A stretch of 32,664 nt of DNA, taken from assembly GCA_937891085.1 (NCBI GenBank), contig CALAEY010000072.1:1-32664 (forward strand). The letters run 5' to 3'. A model generated the notes under the pieces. It made no database searches and had not been told where the DNA came from. It was given only the letters and a program-made list of their open reading frames with translations. This stretch comes from an uncultured Prevotellaceae bacterium. GTDB taxonomy: Bacteria; Bacteroidota; Bacteroidia; Bacteroidales; Bacteroidaceae. Below, in pieces: positions 26,625 through 32,664 of the stretch (the first letter of the stretch is position 1; each line of letters opens with the position of its first letter). A program made the translations under genes and the position numbers.

Positions 26625-27070
26625 TCTAACCAGATATTGATTTTGGCAATATACTTTTCTGATTCTATTTGCAAGTAGTATGGATAGCCTTCGGCTTCTG
26701 GGATATAGACATCCAGCGGATGATCTTCGTCTATCTGCTCGATATTCTGTGTGAAGATCACCTTATTACTTTGGTCTTGGATGAAGAGATAGGCCTGCTC
26801 CATGAAGCCTTCACAATGGATATGGAGGTCGGCTTCATTCACTTCGAGAGTGACCTCAAGGTTTTCGTTGTTTTCATCTGGGATAGGGTTCGGATTATGC
26901 GCTCGTATGTCTTTTTCGCCAGTAGAATACACCATCTTAGGTTTCTTTTTACCAGACTTTACCAGTTCCAGAGTTGACATATGAACAAACTCCTCACTTT
27001 CATCACGGCTACACCCAGCCATGATGAAAGTGAAGAGTAATAATATCATTATTTTCCAAAAGATTCTCAT
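26621..27070 (-). CDS. DUF3244-like small lipoprotein
   Basis: I start it at 27070 ('MRIFWKIMILLLFTFIMAGC', 149 residues), because this gives a clean lipoprotein signal with Cys20. The frame could begin at 27100. The mature part has an acidic linker, then an about 85-residue beta-sandwich-like domain ('LEVTLEVNEADLHIHCEG', 'AYLFIQDQSNKVIFTQNI', 'YPYYLQIESEKYIAKINIWLE') that resembles DUF3244, a Bacteroidetes-restricted lipoprotein family of unknown function. It overlaps the regulator gene by 4 bp. The last ~50 codons recur at 31118-31270 and, at least in part, at 32614-32664. Confidence 0.7.
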   Translation of the reverse strand: MRIFWKIMILLLFTFIMAGCSRDESEEFVHMSTLELVKSGKKKPKMVYSTGEKDIRAHNPNPIPDENNENLEVTLEVNEADLHIHCEGFMEQAYLFIQDQSNKVIFTQNIEQIDEDHPLDVYIPEAEGYPYYLQIESEKYIAKINIWLE

Positions 27071-27074
27071 GCCA

Positions 27075-27082
27075 CAAAGATA
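27075..27082 (-). promoter_or_regulatory. Possible -7 box before the DUF3244-like gene
   Basis: TATCTTTG on the minus strand matches TAnnTTTG but ends only 4 bp before the ATG at 27070. A start there would leave little or no leader. No TTTG lies 20 bp upstream. Either the mRNA is nearly leaderless or the match is chance. Confidence 0.3.
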
Positions 27083-27193
27083 AGTATTAATATGATGCAA
27101 TCATCATTATACTATCTAAATAAGTGCTAACGAGTAAAAAAACTTTTCAACTTCAGAGGTTCTGATTATTATACTCTAATACAGAGGCTTTTG

Positions 27194-28211
27194 TTAATAA
27201 CTGACATAGATATACTCTGTTCTTGAACCAATATATGAAGTTGCGCTATAAACGCGGCATGTTAGAGCCAATACACCAGATTGGCCACTATTCAGATAAA
27301 CACTGACATTACCAATGGGACTATTGGCAGTATTAGGGGTTACATACCAGCTATTACATGTACCTGTATATGAGCCACTCCAATAATAATCGTATGAGGT
27401 GTTATAGGGAGAAGCAGTAAATGTAGTGCCTACATAGCCAGTTCCACCAGAATCAAGCGTAGTTTGACCTCCTGTAAGAGAAACAGAGCCGGAATTAGGA
27501 TAACTTACGGATTGTGTCATAGAGAGGGCAGAGTATAGGTTCAGTAAGCCATGTCCAACTTCACTATTCCATGTACCACCAGCTTTTGAGGTTGAGCTGA
27601 AAGTATAGCCAGGGAGAGACTTGTTAGCTGATTTCTGCAAAATAAACCCAACTTCGTCATAATAAAGATCAGGATTTTTTGCCAAGATTAACGCTGCGGC
27701 TCCTGAGACATGAGCAGCTGCTGCAGAAGTACCATTAAAATTTGTAACCCAACCTCCGCCATTAGTTGTTGTTGGAATAAGCACTCCAGGAGCGACTATA
27801 TCCAAATTAGTACCATAATTACTACCCCAACCCTCGCCGTCAGGAGAAGTAGTTGTTTTCCTTTTTCCATTATAAGAGGTTGCACCTACAGAAATCACAT
27901 GCCTTTCGGGAGTGTGACATGCAGGATATACTATTGGGTTTTCATCATCATTACCTGCAGAAAAGACCACAACACATCCTTTGCCGTTTCGTCCATTTGT
28001 TACAGCATATTGAATAGCATACTCAATTAAGGATGATGATGATCCCCCTCCCCATGAACAATTAATAACATCGGCTCCTTGATCTACTGCTTTTCTAATT
28101 GCAGCTGCAGCATTTGATATAGTCAACAGATCATTTAAATAATTAAAACTAAGAGACATCAAACTTGCACACGAGGCTATGCCACTTATTCCAATAGTAT
28201 TGTTTGTCTTA
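27194..28211 (-). pseudogene. Subtilisin-like protease, C-terminal part (gene split by a MITE)
   Basis: Downstream part of a broken S8 peptidase gene. Reading into it after the insertion gives '..NNTIGISGIASCASLMSLSF', the usual stretch after a subtilase's catalytic His. It carries the oxyanion Asn in 'VVFSAGND' and the catalytic Ser in 'FNGTSAAAAHVSGAAA' (Asn410 and Ser485 in restored numbering). About 110 residues of Ser/Thr/Tyr/Gly-rich, Ig-like sequence follow the catalytic domain, ending 'SRTEYIYVSY'. Only internal codons (TTG 28162, ATG 28159) could restart translation. There is no signal peptide or promoter, so this part alone cannot make a working exported enzyme. Confidence 0.88.
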
Positions 28212-28371
28212 ATCCATGTGGTGATAAGTTCCTAAAGGCTTAATAGCGTTCCTTAAATGGTGTTTTATGCAACAAATCAAAGATATTTCTTTCAAAAATA
28301 CGATGATTATGTCTATTACAGGCTGTCTTAGATGACACATTTTAGGTTTAGGAACTTATCACCACACGGAG
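28212..28371. mobile_element. 160 bp MITE inserted in the protease gene
   Basis: The element has imperfect 25 bp terminal inverted repeats (28212-28236 and 28347-28371, 23 of 25 matching; shared core TGTGGTGATAAGTTCCTAAA). It is flanked by an 8 bp direct repeat TTGTCTTA (28204-28211 and 28372-28379), a target-site duplication. There is no coding capacity inside, so it is a non-autonomous element moved by a transposase elsewhere. Removing the element and one duplication restores the frame ..S-G-K-T-N-N-T-I-G.. without a gap. The parent IS family was not identified; 8 bp duplications occur in several. Confidence 0.9.
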
Positions 28372-29347
28372 TTGTCTTACCAGATATGATACCCGCAACA
28401 TTGGTTCCGTGATATGTTAAATATTGGTACCCACCATAATAAGTTGTTATTACACTTGGAGAAGAATTTGTATCAGAATTCCAACTAAACGAATTAAGGT
28501 TTATGTCAGGATGAGATAAATTTACGCCGTTATCCACAACAGCTACCACAATATTGCTTGAAGACGGTATGGATGCTTGAAGATAATCTATATCATAACC
28601 AGAATAGTTAGCATCATGTTGCCCTGTATGATTTAAATTCCATTGCTGAGAAAATAGGTCATCAATTGGAACTTGAGGAAAAATATTAATAAAAGCAGGT
28701 TCTACCTCCTCAAAACACCCAATATCATGTAATACGTTAGCCATCTCCAGAGCATTACCTCTTGACTCTTTTGTGCATGATGCTATATACAGATGCGGTA
28801 CGCCTTCATGTTTTCCAATAATACCTAAATTATTCTCCTCAGCCAATCTTTCCAGTTTATTTATGTCTCCATCGTCTCTCAATGTAACATATATTAAATT
28901 TGTCAAGGGAAAAGAATAACTACTACTACCTGTATAATAGGGAGCAGAATAAACAATTTCAGGATAGCTATAAGCTATGGAATCGTTTATATCTACTTCT
29001 GCCCAACTATAATCAAGAAAATCTTTCGCAGCTTTGCCAGACATATCTGTCCCTGAATAGCTATATTTTCTTATCTTTGATTCATCTATAGTGATTTTAT
29101 TCTCAGACATAGCCTTTTTTAAAGCATCTTTATCAGAGGTCTTAAACATAATAAAGGATTTGTTAGCAATTCTCTTTATGAATACTTTCTCCCCATTACA
29201 CCAATAGAAGTCATCTTGCTCATCTAAGCTACGGGTATTTACGGCCCCGTCATAGTTGTTCAGAGAATTCTCTAAAAGAGCATCCTGACATGCATTAACC
29301 ACTATAGCGATTAATGCCAACAATACAAAAGTAACTCTGCTTTTCAT
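28328..29347 (-). pseudogene. Subtilisin-like protease lipoprotein, N-terminal part (gene split by a MITE)
   Basis: Upstream part of the S8 peptidase. It has a lipoprotein signal ('LIAIVVNAC', Cys20), a propeptide-like region (about 25-225) and the start of the catalytic domain, with Asp272 in 'VAVVDNGVNLSHPD' and His313 in 'YHGTNVAGIISGKT'. After Thr325 the frame enters the MITE and stops 14 codons later at 28328. Without the MITE the gene would encode 661 residues with a full Asp272/His313/Asn410/Ser485 set. The open product has no catalytic Ser, so it is inactive as a protease; a secreted propeptide-bearing fragment could still be made. It follows the propeptide-like lipoprotein gene by 67 bp, so the two are probably co-transcribed. 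Confidence 0.9.
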
Positions 29348-29414
29348 AATACTCTAACTATTTTTGTAAAACTTAAATCTGTCTTATTAAATATGGCTGT
29401 AATAGCATTAAGGC

Positions 29415-30110
29415 TTAATGAGGTAGGATACTATTGCCACATTCTGGTTCTGCCCCAATATGGTATTTTTCCCAAAGATCCCTGGCTATCTCAAAAGCAT
29501 TGCCTTTGGAGTTTTTGTCGCAGGCTACAAAACTAACAAACAAAGAAGGGTAATATTCATACGTTCCAACTATATGAACCTTATACTCTTCGGCTATTAT
29601 TTGCAAAGTCTCGTTACTCTCTGTATTAATAGTGATAGCGCTTGTACCATGCAATTCACCACTTGCCCATCGGATATTGGGACATGCATCCAATATCTCT
29701 GGAATGTCAATGATGTCTTTATAACTGGCCGATACTTCATTCCAAACACATTCGTTAAGGAAATCAAATTTTACTCCTTTATTCGTATAAACAGGATTAT
29801 CTCCTAATAAAGAATAATCATAATCATCTTCTAACTTGAGGCCTCTCTCAGCCAGCTTCTCCACTATCACCTCTCTATTTGAAGGGTGATAATAGATGAA
29901 TGCCTTGGTATCAAGATATGTGAAATACAATTTCTCTGATTGAGACCATAACCACCAATAAGAACGTTCGCCCACCTCTCTTGTATCTACCCCTTTAACA
30001 CCACTGGTGGTTTCTTGTGGCAGAAGAAGTTCATCTTCCGTATCGCTGCTGCATGCCACAAACAGCGGCAATGCCAGAGCCATCATAAATAAATAAACAA
30101 ATCGTTTCAT
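29415..30110 (-). CDS. Lipoprotein resembling a stand-alone subtilase propeptide
   Basis: A 231-residue protein with a lipoprotein signal ('LALPLFVAC', Cys20) and no protease motifs. It resembles the propeptide of the adjacent subtilase over most of its length. The N-terminal section has 'YWWLWSQSEKLYF' against 'FYWCNGEKVFI'. The C-terminal section has 'IIAEEYKVHIVG' against 'RLAEENNLGIIG', and 'DKNSKGNAFEIARDL' against 'TKESRGNALEMANVL'. It stops where the catalytic domain would begin. Propeptides of subtilases fold and inhibit their enzymes, so this could be a free inhibitor or chaperone of the protease; alternatively it is the remnant of a duplicated protease gene. A good promoter and an intact signal favour a working gene. 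Confidence 0.7.
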   Translation of the reverse strand: MKRFVYLFMMALALPLFVACSSDTEDELLLPQETTSGVKGVDTREVGERSYWWLWSQSEKLYFTYLDTKAFIYYHPSNREVIVEKLAERGLKLEDDYDYSLLGDNPVYTNKGVKFDFLNECVWNEVSASYKDIIDIPEILDACPNIRWASGELHGTSAITINTESNETLQIIAEEYKVHIVGTYEYYPSLFVSFVACDKNSKGNAFEIARDLWEKYHIGAEPECGNSILPH

Positions 30111-30162
30111 AGTAGTAACATTTTAATCATTAAACAAAACTTTGTGCTGTGAATTCACATCG

Positions 30163-30194
30163 CAAAGATAGGGGCTTTCTGGATAGCCTCCAAG
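30163..30194 (-). promoter_or_regulatory. Promoter of the protease locus
   Basis: On the minus strand: CTTG (30191-30194), exactly 20 bp, then TATCTTTG (30163-30170). Predicted start near 30157, leader about 47 bases before the ATG at 30110. It would drive the propeptide-like lipoprotein and the broken protease. Confidence 0.65.
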
Positions 30195-30199
30195 GAAAA

Positions 30200-30263
30200 A
30201 GTCTGACAAGTGAATTGAGAAAACTGCTGATAATCAGCATTATCCATTTTGGGAGTCTGACAA
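30200..30263. promoter_or_regulatory. Possible regulator site upstream of the protease locus
   Basis: Two perfect 10 bp direct repeats AGTCTGACAA (30200-30209, 30254-30263) flank a perfect dyad TGCTGATAATCAGCA (30225-30239). All lie just upstream of the -33 box of the protease-locus promoter, where an activator would bind. A short open frame across here (minus strand, 30130-30321) has no signal or family resemblance and is rejected. Confidence 0.4.
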
Positions 30264-30321
30264 ATGCAGAAATTATATAATCTCCCTGCCTGTTTCTTAG
30301 TAACAGAGAGTCGGTGAACAA

Positions 30322-30714
30322 TTAGATTAGCGTTTTTATTTTGTCGATAAGATTCCTTGTCATAGGTAATAAAGACCTGATCTCTTCTTCACTGATGTCG
30401 ATAAAATCGTCATAGTCGCTCTCCTGCCTCAAAGTGAAAAGCCGTCTCATGAGGGCACCTTCTTCATAAGATAGTGACTGAGTCTTCACAAAATGCAAAT
30501 GCATCATGGTTTGAAGTCCGGCATGGGTGTGTGTGATAAGTGCTCTGCTGATAAGCAATGCGCTCGCAGCATAATAGAATGAGTAATAAAGTCTGTTTGC
30601 TGCAGTAGCACACATTCCTAATTCAACCAGTTTCAGGGTATCACTGAAAGTGGAGTCTGCTCTCTCAAGTCGATAGGAAACAATCGCTTTTCTTTCTTCT
30701 GCTGTCATACTCAT
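30322..30714 (-). CDS. HEPN-domain toxin (HepT-like)
   Basis: A 130-residue all-alpha protein of the HEPN group, which in toxin-antitoxin pairs acts as a ribonuclease. The RNase motif R-x4-H is present as R57-ALIT-H62, and the signature helix 'AANRLYYSFYYAASALLI' is typical of this family. It overlaps the upstream nucleotidyltransferase by 4 bp (ATGA), the usual coupled MntA/HepT order. The toxin would be neutralised by AMPylation or binding by its partner. HEPN proteins of this subfamily also occur without toxicity, so the toxin role is inferred. Confidence 0.82.
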   Translation of the reverse strand: MSMTAEERKAIVSYRLERADSTFSDTLKLVELGMCATAANRLYYSFYYAASALLISRALITHTHAGLQTMMHLHFVKTQSLSYEEGALMRRLFTLRQESDYDDFIDISEEEIRSLLPMTRNLIDKIKTLI

Positions 30715-31025
30715 AATGTGATGCCCTCCTCAATAATATGGTGCTTGAAAAGTGTTGGCTGGGAATTTTCCCATTGTTGCTTGGTGTAAATAATAGGATT
30801 TATTTCATGGCCTAATTCAAGCCCTTTAACCCATAAGTCATAGCTTAATGCTTGGAATTGCTTCATGCTGACAGAAGGTGTATCCACGATGATAAGTACA
30901 TCCCAATCGGAATCATGACGTACTTCTCCTCTGGCTCTGGAACCAAAGAGAATGACTCTGGCCTTTGGGTCTACACCATGTATGGTCTGGCCAATCATCT
31001 TTTCTATGTTCGTCTTTTCCTTCAT
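30711..31025 (-). CDS. Minimal nucleotidyltransferase antitoxin (MntA-like)
   Basis: A 104-residue protein with the nucleotidyltransferase signature GS-x10-D-x-D: 'LFGSRARGEVRHDSDWDVLI', Gly28-Ser29 with Asp40 and Asp42 as metal ligands. MntA-type enzymes AMPylate a tyrosine of the HEPN toxin and so silence it. It precedes and overlaps the HEPN gene. TATCTTTG (31045-31052, minus strand) lies 20 bp before the ATG and is the probable -7 box. The pair begins shortly after a DUF3244 3' fragment (see 31118-31270). Confidence 0.85.
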   Translation of the reverse strand: MKEKTNIEKMIGQTIHGVDPKARVILFGSRARGEVRHDSDWDVLIIVDTPSVSMKQFQALSYDLWVKGLELGHEINPIIYTKQQWENSQPTLFKHHIIEEGITL

Positions 31026-31071
31026 GGGTGGCTATTATTAGTGGCAAAGATAAGGAAATCTTAAGAATAAA

Positions 31072-31106
31072 TCCCCAAAACTGCATAAAAAATGCAGAAA
31101 TGGGGA
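31072..31106. repeat. Hairpin upstream of the toxin-antitoxin pair
   Basis: TCCCC (31072-31076) pairs with GGGGA (31102-31106), and inside it CTGCAT (31081-31086) pairs with ATGCAG (31092-31097) around a run of A. It lies between the DUF3244 fragment and the promoter of the antitoxin gene. There is no U run in either direction, so it is not a clear terminator. It could insulate the antitoxin promoter from readthrough. Confidence 0.4.
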
Positions 31107-31117
31107 ATTATCCGTTC

Positions 31118-31270
31118 TCATTCTAACCAGATATTGATTCGTGCAATATACTTTTCTGATTCTATTTGCAAATAGTATGGATAGCTTTCTGCTTCTGGGA
31201 TATAGACATCCAGCGGATGGTCTTCGTCTATCTGCTCGATATTCTGTGTGAAGATCACCTTATTGCTTTT
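31118..31270 (-). pseudogene. 3' fragment of a DUF3244-like lipoprotein gene
   Basis: About 150 bp aligns to the last ~50 codons of the intact gene at 26621-27070 with roughly 95% identity (I count 8 differences, mostly silent). It encodes 'NKVIFTQNIEQIDEDH' through 'INIWLE' and a stop, with only two amino-acid changes (Gly to Ser, Lys to Arg). It has no start codon or signal peptide. Upstream of the homology the sequence is unrelated (the palindrome at 31281-31385). Its stop overlaps an ATGAGAAC start-like sequence, as in the other copies. Confidence 0.85.
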
Positions 31271-31280
31271 GCGTCTTCAT

Positions 31281-31385
31281 AGAAACACAGGCTTTTTTCG
31301 CGGAAATACCAAGTGTTACAGTAAAAATGCTTCAATAATCCCTATAGTAATGCTTGGCATTTCCGCAACAACTCCTTGCGTTTCT
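31281..31385. repeat. Imperfect 105 bp palindrome
   Basis: The inner arms match at 17 of 20 positions: GCGGAAATACCAAGTGTTAC (31300-31319) against the reverse complement of 31347-31366. Weaker pairing continues outward to AGAAAC (31281-31286) and GTTTCT (31380-31385). It fills the gap between the ATPase and the DUF3244 fragment. It may be a decayed MITE or a structured 3' end of the ATPase mRNA. No target duplication was found. The remainder of 31386-31454 shows nothing recognisable. Confidence 0.5.
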
Positions 31386-31454
31386 GAAAAACAGTCTTAC
31401 TTTTGGTAAATTATGCTTCTTCTAATGGAGTTTGTCGGGAGTAAACAAAGAGAA

Positions 31455-32525
31455 CTATAGATGAGCATTAACCCATAGTTTGAAAAATGGGTCGTCTATC
31501 TTATATGTCTCTTCTTTTAGGAGGAATCCTTGCATGGTGAGCCGTTTTAGTGAACTGAACAACGTGCTGGTAGGCATTCCATGATTCTGGTTTAATGAAA
31601 CGTCTTCATTAGCTACCAATTGCAAAGTACGTTTATCGGTTTTTCCCAGCGTCTGCCATAGGCGTTCATAGTCAAAATCATGCTGACTTACTATTTCTTT
31701 AATGGCTGCTTTTACAGGATCTGCATCCGTTTTTCCCTTTTGTAGCACGCTCCATAATTGAAAAGATAACTGCTGAGCATAATACGAATGGCATTGAGTG
31801 AACTCTAAGACTTCTTTGGCAAATGATTCTGCTGATTCTGCAGGGCACACTTGCTGTAATCTGGTAGAAATATAAGTCATGAAATCTGCATATGGTATCT
31901 TTTGCAGCCTCATCAAGACACCAAAATGGTAGAAAGGCGATTTTTTCTTCTCAAAAATCTGGAGCATCATAGACTCTTGGCTACCTAACATGATGTAGTT
32001 CACATGCTGTTGCACTTGCATTAAAGCCCTCAACTGTTTGTCCAAGTTTTTGTCGATACTAAGAACCTCTTGAAATTCATCGAATACCACAATCATACGC
32101 TTCCGCTCTCCCACTTTCTCTATCATTGCAAATGCATCTTCTAACAATACTTGGGCATCTACACCTGGCTGAAAAGAGATATCTATTCCATCCGTCAAAG
32201 GATTGACCGAAATTGTGGGGACAAATCTAAAGTGAGCTATGTAGTATTTTATGCGTTCCAACGGAAACTTTGATAAAGTATGCCTGATTATCATGCCTGC
32301 CAATTGTTGCACGTTGGTAACGGATTGTAGATTAATCAATATGGAAGGTCGATCAATCTTTTTCAAGACTTCATGGACCAGACTACTTTTCCCATATCGT
32401 CGAGGACTGATTAGTATCAAGTGGTTGGCACTGTTGAGTATTTCTGAAACATATTGTCTCTCACTCACTCTGTCTGTGAAGAATGAATCTTCTACGATAG
32501 TGCCGAATTTAAAAGGGTTTTCCAT
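31455..32525 (-). CDS. AAA ATPase of the archaeal-type (PF01637-like) family
   Basis: A 356-residue P-loop ATPase. Walker A is SPRRYGKSS (residues 40-48) and Walker B is RMIVVFDEFQEV (143-154). 'LGSQESMM' is the sensor region, and a C-terminal winged-helix-like section ('STLFSSLKRLTMQGFLLKE') ends in 'YKIDDPFFKLWV'. This is the 'ATPase domain predominantly from Archaea' group, related to the DUF4143 ATPase at 923-2191 but with a different C-terminus. Function in bacteria is unknown. It is flanked on both sides by copies of the DUF3244 3' end. It has its own full-consensus promoter and tandem dyads filling its short leader. Confidence 0.88.
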   Translation of the reverse strand: MENPFKFGTIVEDSFFTDRVSERQYVSEILNSANHLILISPRRYGKSSLVHEVLKKIDRPSILINLQSVTNVQQLAGMIIRHTLSKFPLERIKYYIAHFRFVPTISVNPLTDGIDISFQPGVDAQVLLEDAFAMIEKVGERKRMIVVFDEFQEVLSIDKNLDKQLRALMQVQQHVNYIMLGSQESMMLQIFEKKKSPFYHFGVLMRLQKIPYADFMTYISTRLQQVCPAESAESFAKEVLEFTQCHSYYAQQLSFQLWSVLQKGKTDADPVKAAIKEIVSQHDFDYERLWQTLGKTDKRTLQLVANEDVSLNQNHGMPTSTLFSSLKRLTMQGFLLKEETYKIDDPFFKLWVNAHL

Positions 32526-32526
32526 A

Positions 32527-32556
32527 TTGCGAAATTTTTCGTTGCGAAATTTTTCG
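32527..32556. promoter_or_regulatory. Tandem dyad operator of the second ATPase
   Basis: The 15-mer TTGCGAAATTTTTCG occurs twice head to tail (32527-32541, 32542-32556). Each copy contains the inverted arms CGAAA/TTTCG around TT. The block starts one base after the -7 box and ends one base before the ATG. It therefore occupies the whole transcript start and leader, and binding there (DNA or RNA) would control expression. Confidence 0.6.
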
Positions 32557-32588
32557 CAAATGTATGACTTTATTTTCTCATTTGCAAA
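32557..32588 (-). promoter_or_regulatory. Promoter of the second ATPase
   Basis: On the minus strand: TTTG (32585-32588), exactly 20 bp, then TACATTTG (32557-32564), a full match to the Bacteroidetes consensus. The -33 box lies inside a perfect palindrome ATTTGCAAAT (32580-32589). Confidence 0.75.
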
Positions 32589-32613
32589 TATGTGGCATAT
32601 TTTTGAATAGTTC

Positions 32614-32664
32614 TCATTCTAACCAGATATTGATTCGTGCAATATACTTTTCTGATTCTATTTG
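32614..32664 (-). CDS. 3' end of a DUF3244-like lipoprotein gene (runs off the window)
   Basis: The last 51 bases are identical to the 3' end of the fragment at 31118-31168 and encode '..QIESEKYIARINIWLE' plus stop. More of the gene must lie beyond the window, and it may be full length. Its stop overlaps ATGAGAACTATTC, nearly the start of the regulator gene that follows the intact copy at 26.6 kb (ATGAAAACTATTC). Here that frame (MRTI then unrelated residues) closes after 16 codons, and the ATPase promoter follows instead. Confidence 0.75.
   Translation of the reverse strand, partial: QIESEKYIARINIWLE

Noticed and set aside
27194..29347. Two independent genes, a short N-terminal lipoprotein and a separate subtilase
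   Set aside because: The perfect target duplication and inverted ends show one gene interrupted by a mobile element; catalytic residues are divided between the parts.
30130..30321. 63-codon minus-strand frame upstream of the propeptide-like gene
   Set aside because: It lies across the promoter and repeat site and has no signal, ribosome site or recognisable motif.

Overview
The window reads as chromosome of a Bacteroidales bacterium, most likely Prevotella/Segatella-like. Evidence: almost every promoter that can be recognised has the Bacteroidetes form (TTTG, about 20 bp, TAnnTTTG); SecD and SecF are fused; the outer-membrane protein, TPR protein and lipoprotein repertoire (GH31 with PA14, DUF3244-like) is typical of the order. 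Species cannot be fixed from the sequence alone.

Left end (1-2.6 kb): an intrinsic terminator, then an ORF-less group II intron, then an AAA ATPase of the DUF4143 type. Its promoter overlaps a tandem dyad operator. The 440 bp spacer beyond it is full of short dyad and inverted repeats.

Core region (2.6-24.9 kb), mostly housekeeping: secDF; an operon of two overlapping rhomboid proteases and an EEP-family phosphodiesterase; a divergent HU gene; argS; convergent topA; a large periplasmic TPR protein with an outer-membrane beta-barrel protein; a zinc-ribbon NUDIX hydrolase; an exported GH31 alpha-glycosidase with a PA14 insert; a YfhO-like membrane protein; and the MTA/SAH nucleosidase mtnN.

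Accessory region (24.9-32.66 kb, AT-richer, all on the minus strand). In transcription order from the right edge: the 3' end of a DUF3244-like gene; an AAA ATPase with its own tandem dyad operator; a second DUF3244 3' fragment; an MntA/HepT nucleotidyltransferase-HEPN toxin-antitoxin pair; a lipoprotein resembling a stand-alone subtilase propeptide; a secreted subtilisin-like lipoprotein protease broken by a 160 bp MITE with 8 bp target duplications; an intact DUF3244-like lipoprotein; and a translationally coupled membrane-tethered TPR/HTH regulator.

The most interesting signals: (i) the same roughly 150 bp DUF3244 3' end occurs three times, each followed at the same point (ATGA overlap, then ATG-A-A/G-A-A..) by a different module (regulator, toxin-antitoxin, ATPase); (ii) a protease locus with a free propeptide homologue, a small lipoprotein and a membrane-spanning regulator; (iii) both AAA ATPases carry different tandem dyads laid over their promoters, and a third, gene-less pair of dyads of similar layout lies at 2.5 kb; (iv) the MITE insertion can be reversed on paper to restore a 661-codon protease exactly.
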